From the NCBI RefSeq assembly GCF_947493595.1, contig NZ_CANLRL010000003.1:434001-498000 (forward strand): 64,000 bases of DNA, written 5' to 3'. Both the position numbers and the translations under genes were made by a program. The stretch's first letter is position 1. Each line of letters opens with the position of its first letter. This document shows positions 52,198 through 60,169 of this stretch, piece after piece. This stretch comes from an uncultured Shimia sp. GTDB lineage: Bacteria; Pseudomonadota; Alphaproteobacteria; Rhodobacterales; Rhodobacteraceae. Below the pieces are notes generated by a model, which did no database searches, was not told where the DNA came from, and worked only from the letters and a program-made list of their open reading frames with translations.

Positions 52198-52965
52198 ATG
52201 TTTTATGCCATTTGGCTGCAAATTCGGGTCATCGCAGCGTTGACACTGCGGGAAACACGCATGACCTTTGGTACCTCTCATTCGGGGTATTTTTGGGCTG
52301 TGTTCCAACCGATTTTCTCAGTGTCCTTTCTGATGACGCTGTTTTACCTGATCGGCCGGCAATCCCCGTTTGGGCCGTCTCTGGCGTTGTTTTTTGCCAC
52401 TGCGGTTTTGACGCTGGAGCTTTATAACAAGCTTTCAGTGTCGTTGATGCGGGCGTTTACATCCAACAAATCGCTGTTGTCCTATCCCATGATTAAGGAG
52501 CCTGACACGCTGTTTGCGCGGCTATCTCTGATCGCCTGTACCTTCATTGTCATCAATGTGGTTTTTTACGGCGGGCTGATTGTTGTGGGGCTGGGGCAAT
52601 TTCCGGCCAACCCTGAAAAGCTGGTGTTTGCGTTCTTGACCACGTGTCTGTTCGGTTTTGGCATCGGGTCGATCAACGCGATCCTGTACCAGAAAAACCA
52701 GGCATGGCAGCATATCGAGAAGATTTTCGCCCGCCCGTTGTTCTTCCTGTCTGGCGTGTTTTACATCCCGTCCACCATGCCGCCAGAAGCGGTTGCGGTG
52801 CTAAAGTGGAACCCGATTCTGCACATTGTGGAATGGACGCGGGAGGGATTTTACTCAAACTATCGCAGTGATGTGCTCGATATTACCTATCCTTTGGGGC
52901 TGGGCGCGACGCTGGTGATTGTTGCGTTGTTTGCCGAACGTATCACCCGCAAGCAGAGGGTCTGA
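52198..52965 (+). CDS. kpsM: Capsular polysaccharide ABC transporter permease
   Basis: A 255-residue ABC-2 permease with six helices. The N-terminal amphipathic part (ALTLRETRMTFGTSHSGYFWAV in parts) and FFLSGVFYIPSTMP near the fifth helix fit KpsM/CtrC/BexB proteins. It exports the lipid-linked or finished polymer with KpsT. Only 10 bases after kpsE and 2 before kpsT. Confidence 0.94.
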   Translation: MFYAIWLQIRVIAALTLRETRMTFGTSHSGYFWAVFQPIFSVSFLMTLFYLIGRQSPFGPSLALFFATAVLTLELYNKLSVSLMRAFTSNKSLLSYPMIKEPDTLFARLSLIACTFIVINVVFYGGLIVVGLGQFPANPEKLVFAFLTTCLFGFGIGSINAILYQKNQAWQHIEKIFARPLFFLSGVFYIPSTMPPEAVAVLKWNPILHIVEWTREGFYSNYRSDVLDITYPLGLGATLVIVALFAERITRKQRV

Positions 52966-52967
52966 GC

Positions 52968-53618
52968 ATGATCGCTTTTGAAAATCTGACAAAGATCTAC
53001 ACCGTGAAAAACGTCCGGAAAGTCATTCTGGATGATGCATCCTACCGCTTTGCAGACCGCAAGAACGTGGCGCTCATGGGGCACAATGGAGCTGGCAAGT
53101 CGACCATGATGCGCATGATTGCCGGGATCGAATTGCCGACCTCCGGCCGGGTGCGGCGGACCGAAAAGGTGAGCTGGCCGATGGGTTTTGCGCGCGGCTT
53201 TAACGGGATGATGACCGGTGTGGAAAACGTGCGGTTCGTGTCTCGGGTTTATGGGTGTCACACGGAGACAATTCTGGAGCAGGTGCAGGAGTTTGCCGAG
53301 CTCGGAAAATCGTTGAACTTGCCGATTCAGACCTATTCGAGCGGGATGAAGGCCAGATTGGCTTTTGGTCTCTCTTTGGCGATCAGTTTTGAGTGCTACC
53401 TGATTGATGAAATCACGGCCGTTGGCGACCGGCGCTTTAAGAAAAAGAGCGAAAAAGCCCTTAAAGACAAAATCAAAGATGCGCGGGTGGTGATGATTTC
53501 TCACTCTGAAAAGACCATCAAAGATTACTGTGATTGCGGCGTGTTCGCCTATGGCAGCAAGCTGTATCATTACGACGACGTGAATGAGTTGCTGAAAGAC
53601 TATAGAAAGTTTTGTTGA
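52968..53618 (+). CDS. kpsT: Capsular polysaccharide ABC transporter ATP-binding protein
   Basis: A 216-residue ATPase of the KpsT/CtrD type. Walker A GHNGAGKST is at 38-46, the signature is YSSGMKARL, Walker B is YLIDEITAVGD and the switch histidine is in ISHSEKTIKDYCD. The short length without a carbohydrate-binding C-terminal domain fits group 2 capsule exporters rather than Wzt O-antigen exporters. Its stop overlaps the start of the following phosphodiesterase-type gene (TGATG). Confidence 0.94.
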   Translation: MIAFENLTKIYTVKNVRKVILDDASYRFADRKNVALMGHNGAGKSTMMRMIAGIELPTSGRVRRTEKVSWPMGFARGFNGMMTGVENVRFVSRVYGCHTETILEQVQEFAELGKSLNLPIQTYSSGMKARLAFGLSLAISFECYLIDEITAVGDRRFKKKSEKALKDKIKDARVVMISHSEKTIKDYCDCGVFAYGSKLYHYDDVNELLKDYRKFC

Positions 53619-54475
53619 TGATCCGCTGGGGTGCTGTTGTGGGGCTGCTGATTGCGGCCTTTGGGTTTTGGGGTGCTTTTGGTGGCGCTGCGGTAAAAGC
53701 GGAGCACAGCTGTGGCGACGCACAGGGCAATCTGCGGGTGATGACGTTTAACATCCGTACGGCGCTTGGCACCAAGAACCCGGGCGCCAACCCGCTGCAT
53801 GAATTGTTGGGAGACCATGACGTTGGCCCGATTGTGGCGGCGATTGCGGAGGCTGATCCGGATGTGGTGGCGTTGCAGGAGGTCCTGGGCTGGGGACAGA
53901 CCAGTCGGATTGCGCGCGCTTTGGGCATGGAGAGCGCGTTTGCCTTTCATCCCAGCCCGATGCCATGGTGGGGCAATGCCGTGCTGAGCAAATGCCCCAT
54001 GTCAGAGACAAAACGTGTGGTGACCAGCCGGGGCAAAGGCAATGGCAAGGCCATGCCAGTGGCTCAGATTGAGGTTGGCGGCCGCGCGCTGTTTGCAACT
54101 TCAATCCACCGAGATCGCGAAGACAACACTGGCATTCAGCTGCAGCGTATGATGGCGCCGTTTGCAGGCACCGATACGCCGGTGCTGCTGATGGGGGATT
54201 TTAACTTCAAGCCCAATGACAAGCGGCACGGGGTTGTTTCCGCTGCCTATGAGGACAGCGCATTGGTGGCGCAAGCGGGCGCGGAGTATGTGCTGGAGCG
54301 CGGGACGTATCCGGTGATTGCCGGGACAAAGAAGCACCGTCGGATTGACTATGTCTTTTTGTCTAAGGGCGACTTTGTTGTCTCCAATGTACAGGTGATT
54401 GAAGGCGTACATGCGGAAGCCTCTGATCATCTGGGCTATGTCGCGGATGTGGGTTTAACCTCAAAGACAGACTAA
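53618..54475 (+). CDS. Exported endonuclease/exonuclease/phosphatase (EEP) family protein
   Basis: A 285-residue protein. An N-terminal signal/anchor helix (GAVVGLLIAAFGFWGAFGG) precedes the EEP fold: VMTFNIRT, VVALQEV (metal-binding Glu), MGDFNFKPND, RRIDYVFLS and EASDHLGY (catalytic Asp-His). EEP enzymes cut phosphodiester or phosphomonoester bonds in DNA, sphingomyelin or inositides. The gene overlaps the end of kpsT, so it is part of the capsule operon. Since the capsule predicted here has phosphodiester links, the enzyme may trim or release it; this is an inference. A plain secreted nuclease is the alternative. Confidence 0.85.
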   Translation: MIRWGAVVGLLIAAFGFWGAFGGAAVKAEHSCGDAQGNLRVMTFNIRTALGTKNPGANPLHELLGDHDVGPIVAAIAEADPDVVALQEVLGWGQTSRIARALGMESAFAFHPSPMPWWGNAVLSKCPMSETKRVVTSRGKGNGKAMPVAQIEVGGRALFATSIHRDREDNTGIQLQRMMAPFAGTDTPVLLMGDFNFKPNDKRHGVVSAAYEDSALVAQAGAEYVLERGTYPVIAGTKKHRRIDYVFLSKGDFVVSNVQVIEGVHAEASDHLGYVADVGLTSKTD

Positions 54476-54649
54476 GCTCCCGGTTTCTGCTGTGAGGACG
54501 GCGGTTGGTCCGGTTATGTAAAAAATTTGATCATATTTCAGGGGAAACCCTTGCAGGACGCCACGCCACGTGATTGCATCTGGCGTCAGCATTGATGGTT
54601 TTTGGCACTACGCCATTGCTACCGATGGTGTGAGAGATGCAGCATTCTG

Positions 54650-55666
54650 ATGGGGCAGGGCGCTTTGGTGACAGAGATCTGGGGACATATGCCGGATGGC
54701 CGTGCGGTGCATCGCGTGACGCTTACGGGCGGCGGGTTGAATGCACATGTGCTGACCTTTGGCGCGGTGTTGCAGGACTTGCACCTGGACGGACATGACG
54801 CGCCTTTGGTGTTGGGGTTTCCAGAGTTTGCGCCCTACCTGACGCAATCGCCGTACTTCGGGGCCACGGTTGGTCGGTTTGCCAACCGTATACGTGACGG
54901 GCATCTGGAGTTGGACGGGCGGAGCTATCAGCTCGATACCAATGACGGTGGACGGCACACGTTGCATGGCGGGGCTGAAGGGCTGGGTGGTCATCTGTGG
55001 GAGATTGACACAGCCGCCGAAGATCATGTGACGCTTAAGGCCGTGCTGCCGGCCGGGCATATGGGGTTTCCCGGTAGACTGACGTGCGCGGTGACATTTG
55101 CGCTTCTGGATGGCGGTGCTCTGGACATTCAGATGCGGGCTGAAACGGATAAGACCACCATTTGTAGCCTGGCGCATCATAGCTATTTTGCGCTGGATGA
55201 TGCTGAGACTGTTTCTGAGCATATGCTGCAGATCGCGGCCGAGAACTACACGCCGGTGGATGATACTCTGATCCCGACTGGGGAAGTGGCATCGGTGGCG
55301 GGAACACGGTTTGATTTTTGTGAGGCTGCACCGGTGGGGCAGGCGGCGCCTTTGGATCACAACTTCTGCTTATCTGACGCGCGGCAATCCCTGCGGCCCG
55401 TGGCAACCCTGCAAAGCAGGATCTCTGGCGTGCAGATGACGTGTTTGACCACGGAACCGGGTTTGCAAGTCTATGATGGGGCCGGGATCAATACAGCGGT
55501 TGTAGGGCTCGCCGGGCAGCCTATGGGCACAAGCGCTGGCATTGCGCTGGAGCCGCAGGCCTGGCCGGACGCGCATCATCACAAAAATTTCCCGCAGGCC
55601 GTTTTGCGGCCGGGCGAGAGTTATCATCAACACACACAATTTGTCTTTTCGAGAGGTCAGACATGA
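54650..55666 (+). CDS. galM: Aldose 1-epimerase (mutarotase)
   Basis: A 338-residue beta-sandwich enzyme interconverting alpha and beta anomers. Motifs: GATVGRFANRIRDG, HTLHGGAEGLGGHLWEI (first catalytic His) and LAHHSYFALDD (second), with LEPQAWPDAHHH near the end carrying the catalytic Glu. The start is uncertain: ATG 54650 or GTG 54668. Its stop overlaps the ATG of the aldehyde dehydrogenase (ATGA), so the two are coupled. Some sulfoquinovose gene sets carry such a mutarotase beside a GabD-like dehydrogenase; the link here is suggestive only. Confidence 0.9.
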   Translation: MGQGALVTEIWGHMPDGRAVHRVTLTGGGLNAHVLTFGAVLQDLHLDGHDAPLVLGFPEFAPYLTQSPYFGATVGRFANRIRDGHLELDGRSYQLDTNDGGRHTLHGGAEGLGGHLWEIDTAAEDHVTLKAVLPAGHMGFPGRLTCAVTFALLDGGALDIQMRAETDKTTICSLAHHSYFALDDAETVSEHMLQIAAENYTPVDDTLIPTGEVASVAGTRFDFCEAAPVGQAAPLDHNFCLSDARQSLRPVATLQSRISGVQMTCLTTEPGLQVYDGAGINTAVVGLAGQPMGTSAGIALEPQAWPDAHHHKNFPQAVLRPGESYHQHTQFVFSRGQT

Positions 55667-57111
55667 GCAACTTTAATGGATTGCTGCTGGAATCCAACTT
55701 GATTGGCGGCCAGTGGGTCGGGGCCGATGATGGCGCGACAACAGAAATCACCAACCCGGCCACAGGCGCGGTGCTGGGCACAGTGCCAGAGGCGGGTGGC
55801 GCCGAGACGCAGCGCGCGATTGCGGCGGCAAGTGCGGCGTTTAAGACCTGGTCCAAGACCAACCTGATGGAGCGCGTGAGCCTGCTGCACAAGCTGCATG
55901 ATGCGTTGATGGACAATCAGGAAGAACTGGCGCAACTGCTGACGGCGGAGCAGGGCAAGCCACTGTTTGAGGCGCGTGGCGAGATTGGTATTGGCGCGGC
56001 GTATGTGCGCTGGTTTGCAGAGGAAATTCGCCGCTCCAAAGGCGAGATCATCCCGTCCCCGACCAATGACAAGCGTCTGATGGTGACGCATCATCCGGTG
56101 GGGGTTGTGGGCATGGTTACACCGTGGAACTTCCCTAGCTCGATGCTGGCGCGCAAAATTGCACCTGCACTGGCGGCGGGCTGTACCATTGTGGCAAAAC
56201 CTGCGCCACAGACGCCGTATAGCGGGCTGGTCTGGGGCAAACTGTGTCAGGATGTGGGCTTCCCGGATGGGGTGGTGAATATCGTGACCGGGGACGCGCC
56301 TGCGATTGGCGGGGCGATCATGGAAAACCACGATGTGCGCAAGGTGACCTTCACCGGCTCCACCAACGTGGGCAAGCTGTTGATCCGTCAGTCGGCGGAT
56401 CAGGTGAAAAAGGTTTCCATGGAGCTGGGCGGCAACGCGCCGTTTATTGTGTTTGACGACGCCGATCTGGATGCGGCTGTGGAAGGCGCGATGATCGCGA
56501 AATTCCGCAACATGGGGCAGACCTGTGTTTGTACCAACCGCTTTTATGTGCAGGCCGGTATTCACGATGCCTTTGTTGCCAAGTTGAAAGAGGCCGTGGC
56601 GGCGATGAAAGTGGGCGACGGCTCTGAAGAGGGCGTGGTGCAAGGTCCGCTGATTGATGAGAACGCGGTCAAAAAAGTTGAGGGCATGGTGGCGGATGCC
56701 AAAGCCAAGGGCGGCACCGTGGAGCTGGGCGGCAATCGTCACGCGCTGGGCCAGACCTTCTTTGAGCCAACCGTGATTACTGGCGCGACGTCCGAGATGT
56801 CGTTCTCTACCGATGAAATCTTTGGCCCGCTGGCGGCCGTCTATAGGTTTGAGGATGAAGAGGATGCCGTGGCAGCAGCCAATGCCACGGACTATGGCCT
56901 CGCGGCCTATGCCTACACCAAAGACCTCGCGCGGGCGTTCCGTATGAACGAAAACCTCGAGTATGGCATGGTTGGTATCAATTCCGGTCTGATCACCACC
57001 GTGGAAGCACCGTTTGGCGGTGTGAAAGAAAGTGGCATGGGCAAAGAGGGCGGCAGCCAGGGATTGGAAGATTACATGATCACCAAATACACCTGTCTGG
57101 CGGGCCTATAG
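55663..57111 (+). CDS. GabD-like NAD(P)-dependent aldehyde dehydrogenase (succinate semialdehyde or sulfo-aldehyde)
   Basis: A 482-residue aldehyde dehydrogenase. The catalytic Cys288 is in GQTCVCTNRF, the general base Glu254 in MELGGNAP, and the cofactor loop is FTGSTNVGK. The family best fit is succinate semialdehyde dehydrogenase. One oddity is AKPAPQTPYSG at 178-188, where most relatives have KPAEQTP. GabD-like enzymes also serve as 3-sulfolactaldehyde or sulfoacetaldehyde dehydrogenases; comDE lies 183 bases downstream, although a terminator separates them. Substrate is therefore open among these. Confidence 0.88.
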   Translation: MSNFNGLLLESNLIGGQWVGADDGATTEITNPATGAVLGTVPEAGGAETQRAIAAASAAFKTWSKTNLMERVSLLHKLHDALMDNQEELAQLLTAEQGKPLFEARGEIGIGAAYVRWFAEEIRRSKGEIIPSPTNDKRLMVTHHPVGVVGMVTPWNFPSSMLARKIAPALAAGCTIVAKPAPQTPYSGLVWGKLCQDVGFPDGVVNIVTGDAPAIGGAIMENHDVRKVTFTGSTNVGKLLIRQSADQVKKVSMELGGNAPFIVFDDADLDAAVEGAMIAKFRNMGQTCVCTNRFYVQAGIHDAFVAKLKEAVAAMKVGDGSEEGVVQGPLIDENAVKKVEGMVADAKAKGGTVELGGNRHALGQTFFEPTVITGATSEMSFSTDEIFGPLAAVYRFEDEEDAVAAANATDYGLAAYAYTKDLARAFRMNENLEYGMVGINSGLITTVEAPFGGVKESGMGKEGGSQGLEDYMITKYTCLAGL

Positions 57112-57142
57112 GCCAGAGCTACAAACACAACTGAGACTGTTG

Positions 57143-57174
57143 GGCCTGAGCGGTGTGGATCGCTTGGGCCTTTT
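57143..57174 (+). terminator. Intrinsic terminator after the GabD-like gene
   Basis: A 10-pair stem GGCCTGAGCG / CGCTTGGGCC with two wobbles and loop GTGTGGAT, followed by TTTTC. It separates galM-gabD from comDE. Confidence 0.8.
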
Positions 57175-57294
57175 CTATTTAAACTGGCCCCATCCGTTAG
57201 CGCATTCTGGCTGTACTGACGCACAAGTGTATGGCCAAAGTGGCGAAAGGTGCTGCGCTCAAGAGAGTGCGTCGAGCGAGGGATGGGAGGACAG

Positions 57295-57801
57295 ATGGCG
57301 ACAACAATGGATCATCAGATCGTTGAGGATCTGAAGGCGGCGGGGATTGATTACATCACCTCGGTGCCGTGCAAGCAGTTGGCTGGCGTGATTGAGGTGT
57401 TGGAGGGCACGTCGGAGATCATGCACATGCCGTCCAACAAAGAAGACGAAGGCATGGGGCTTTGTGCCGGGGCCTTTATGGGTGGGATGAAGCCGGCCAT
57501 TGTGATGCAGAACACCGCGCTGGGTGTGGTGGTGAATACGCTGGCGACGCTCATTCAGTTCTACCAGATTCCGCTGCCGATGTTGATTTCCTATCGCGGA
57601 GAAGTGGGCGAGCCGGTGGCCTGTCAGGTCGAAATGGCGTTACACACCAAAGCGATTTTGAACCAGCTGCACATCCCGACCTATCACTTTCACAAGCCGG
57701 AGGACGCCGCGGAGCTGCCGGGCATTCTGGAATATGCGCAGATGGCGTCCAAACCGGTGGCCATCCTGTGTGATGCCTCTTTCTGGAGGGCTTCAGCATG
57801 A
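57295..57801 (+). CDS. comD: Sulfopyruvate decarboxylase alpha subunit
   Basis: A 168-residue half of a TPP enzyme (the pyrimidine-binding part). It shows DYITSVPCKQLAGVIEVL, MPSNKEDEGMGLCAGAFMGG (the catalytic Glu for TPP activation) and LISYRGEVGEPVACQ. Split alpha and beta subunits of about 170 and 185 residues mark ComDE; phosphonopyruvate decarboxylase is a single chain. It turns 3-sulfopyruvate into sulfoacetaldehyde in roseobacter sulfonate breakdown. ATG 57295 follows GGGAGG. It overlaps comE by ATGA. Confidence 0.9.
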   Translation: MATTMDHQIVEDLKAAGIDYITSVPCKQLAGVIEVLEGTSEIMHMPSNKEDEGMGLCAGAFMGGMKPAIVMQNTALGVVVNTLATLIQFYQIPLPMLISYRGEVGEPVACQVEMALHTKAILNQLHIPTYHFHKPEDAAELPGILEYAQMASKPVAILCDASFWRASA

Positions 57802-58352
57802 TCCGTAACGATGTGTTCAAAACGCTTATTCCGGTGATCAGTGAGCATCTGGTGGTCTGCAACATTGGGGCGCCAAGCCAAGAACTGCATGCGTTGGACG
57901 ACCGTGCGTCCAATTTCTACATGCTGGGCACCATGGGGCTGTCCTCGTCCATTGGGCTTGGCTTAGCTGCGGCGCAGGACAAGCCGGTCATCGCAATTGA
58001 CGGGGATGGTTCTGTGCTGACCAATCTTGGCACGCTGGCGACCATTGGCAACAACCCGCAAGGCAACTTCACGCTGCTAATCATCGACAACGGATCTTAT
58101 GGCTCCACCGGCGATCAGCCGACCTATGCGGGTATGAAAACCGATCTGGCCGCGGTCGCCAAGGCATGCGGCGCGGAGACTGTGCAGACTGTGTCGGCTG
58201 AAGACACGGCTGAGGCGGTGAAGGCGGCGATTGCGTCTGATCAAACGACCATCATTGTCAGCAAGTGTGAAAGCGGTAACGTCAAGGTGCCGGTGATCAA
58301 GACCAACCCCATTGTGATCCGCGAACGATTTATGGAAGAGGTGCGGCGTTAA
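57798..58352 (+). CDS. comE: Sulfopyruvate decarboxylase beta subunit
   Basis: A 184-residue TPP-binding half. The diphosphate motif is complete: IDGDGSVLTNLGTL followed by LLIIDNGSYGSTG, and the N-terminal VVCNIGAPSQEL is as in ComE. It makes the active site with ComD. Sulfoacetaldehyde would next go to Xsc (not in the window) or to a dehydrogenase. A hairpin follows 30 bases after the stop. Confidence 0.9.
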   Translation: MIRNDVFKTLIPVISEHLVVCNIGAPSQELHALDDRASNFYMLGTMGLSSSIGLGLAAAQDKPVIAIDGDGSVLTNLGTLATIGNNPQGNFTLLIIDNGSYGSTGDQPTYAGMKTDLAAVAKACGAETVQTVSAEDTAEAVKAAIASDQTTIIVSKCESGNVKVPVIKTNPIVIRERFMEEVRR

Positions 58353-58381
58353 TTTTTACCAACTGAACAAATATTCAGTCG

Positions 58382-58413
58382 GGGCGCCGTATTTGGCGCC
58401 CATTTGCGTTTTT
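58382..58413 (+). terminator. Hairpin after comE, weak terminator
   Basis: GGGCGCC-GTATTT-GGCGCCC is a perfect 7-bp stem; a TTTTT run begins 7 bases later. The spacing is poor for a classical terminator. Confidence 0.55.
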
Positions 58414-58522
58414 CCACCTACGTCAAGCGGTTTATGCCTAATAAACAGGCAGGTTTTACCTTGATATTCGTGGGCAGCGCGTCAATCATCCCTCCACCAA
58501 CTTTATCAGGGGAGTGAAATTG

Positions 58523-60103
58523 ATGAAGTTCAAAACAATGATGCTGGCCACCGCCGCGATTGCAGCGATGCCAATGCTGGCACAAGCCGAAACCGTCCGT
58601 TGGGCCCGCGCAGGTGATGCGCTAACGCTGGATCCGCACGCACAGAACGAGGGACCAACCTCCGCGCTTGCGCACCAGATCATGGAGCCGCTGGTGATGC
58701 GGGACATGACCGGTGCCATGGTGCCGGCGCTGGCCACCGAATGGGGCCCGTCCGCAGACAACCCAAATGTTTGGGTGTTCAAGCTGCGTGAAGGTGTGAC
58801 CTTCCACGATGGTGCTGCGTTCAACTCAGAGGATGTGAAGTTCTCGCTTGACCGTGCGATGACCGAAGACTCCGACTACAAAGAGCTTCTGGCATCCGTG
58901 AAAGAAGTGCGCGCCACCGGTGAGTTTGAGATCGAGATTGAGACCAACGGTCCAAACCCGATCATGGCCAACAACCTGACCAACATGTTCATCATGGACA
59001 AGGATTGGGCAGAGGCCAACAACGCGGTCAAAGTGCAGGATTATGAAGGTGGCGAGAACACCTTTGCCGCCAAAAACGCCAACGGCACCGGCCCTTACAA
59101 GCTGGTCAGCCGTGAGCCGGACGTGAAAACTGTGCTGTCTGCGTATGATGGCTATTGGGGCAAAGATGAGTTCCCAATGCAAGTCACTGAAGTGATCTAC
59201 ACACCGATCCAGAACGCGGCGACCCGTGTTGCGGCGCTGCTGTCGGGTGAAGTGGACTTCATTCAGGACGTGCCTGTGCAAGACCTTGGCCGTGTGAGCG
59301 GCACCGATGGTCTGGACGTGCGCACCGCGCCTCAGAACCGCGTGATCTTCTTTGGTATGAACCAGGCAGCGGAAGACATTGCCAACGACGACGTGGACGG
59401 CATCAACCCGATGTCTGACGTACGTGTGCGTAAAGCGATGTCCATGGCGATTGACCGTGACGCGATCCAGAAAGTGGTGATGCGTGGCCAGTCCGCACCT
59501 GCGGGCATGATCTCTCCTCCGTTTGTGAACGGCTGGAACGAGGCGATGGACAGCTCTTCCATGACCGACATCGAAAAGGCCAAAGGCCTGATGGCGGAAG
59601 CGGGTTTTGCGGATGGCTTTGGCATCACGCTGAACTGCCCGAACGATCGTTACATCAACGACGAGAAGATCTGTCAGGCGGCCGTGGGCATGCTGGCAAA
59701 AATTGGCGTGAAGGTGAACCTGGATGCCAAGCCTAAGGCGCAGCACTTCCCACTGCTGAGCAATCTGGAAACAGATTTCTACATGCTGGGTTGGGGTGTT
59801 CCGACCTATGACTCCGAGTACATCTTCAACTTCCTCGCCCACACCAAAGGTGAGAAGTATGGTTCCTGGAACGCAACCCGCTTTGGCGATGCCGACCTGG
59901 ATGCGAAGATCGAAGCGCTGGCCGGTGAAACCGATCTGGAGAAGCGTAACGGCATGATCAACGAGATCTGGACCGTTGTTCAGGATGAGCAGCTGTACAT
60001 CCCGATCCACCACCAGGTGCTGAACTGGGGCATGGCCTCCAAGGTTGACACCATCGTGGCACCGGATGACACCGCCAAGTTCAAGTACTTCAAGCTGAAC
60101 TAA
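58523..60103 (+). CDS. Peptide/nickel-type ABC transporter substrate-binding protein (SBP_bac_5)
   Basis: A 526-residue periplasmic binding protein with signal peptide ending in MLAQA. Typical segments are ALTLDPHAQNEGPTSALAHQI, NVWVFKLREGVTFHDG, FSLDRAM, GTGPYKLVSR and VRKAMSMAIDRDAI. Family 5 proteins bind peptides, opines, glycosides or other large solutes. No permease or ATPase gene is adjacent, so the rest of the transporter is elsewhere. It lies between comE and a convergent E1 gene and ends at a strong terminator. Codon use is well adapted by eye (few rare codons), suggesting high expression. Confidence 0.93.
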   Translation: MKFKTMMLATAAIAAMPMLAQAETVRWARAGDALTLDPHAQNEGPTSALAHQIMEPLVMRDMTGAMVPALATEWGPSADNPNVWVFKLREGVTFHDGAAFNSEDVKFSLDRAMTEDSDYKELLASVKEVRATGEFEIEIETNGPNPIMANNLTNMFIMDKDWAEANNAVKVQDYEGGENTFAAKNANGTGPYKLVSREPDVKTVLSAYDGYWGKDEFPMQVTEVIYTPIQNAATRVAALLSGEVDFIQDVPVQDLGRVSGTDGLDVRTAPQNRVIFFGMNQAAEDIANDDVDGINPMSDVRVRKAMSMAIDRDAIQKVVMRGQSAPAGMISPPFVNGWNEAMDSSSMTDIEKAKGLMAEAGFADGFGITLNCPNDRYINDEKICQAAVGMLAKIGVKVNLDAKPKAQHFPLLSNLETDFYMLGWGVPTYDSEYIFNFLAHTKGEKYGSWNATRFGDADLDAKIEALAGETDLEKRNGMINEIWTVVQDEQLYIPIHHQVLNWGMASKVDTIVAPDDTAKFKYFKLN

Positions 60104-60124
60104 GCTTGTTAGTCTGACACAAAG

Positions 60125-60158
60125 AAGCCCCCGCAGTTTTTGACTGCGGGGGCTTTTT
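60125..60158. terminator. Strong intrinsic terminator between convergent genes
   Basis: AAGCCCCCGCAG pairs with CTGCGGGGGCTT around a TTTTTGA loop and is followed by TTTTT (with AAAG before the stem). It probably serves the binding-protein gene and may work for the convergent E1 gene. Confidence 0.93.
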
Positions 60159-60169
60159 CGTTTGTGGGG

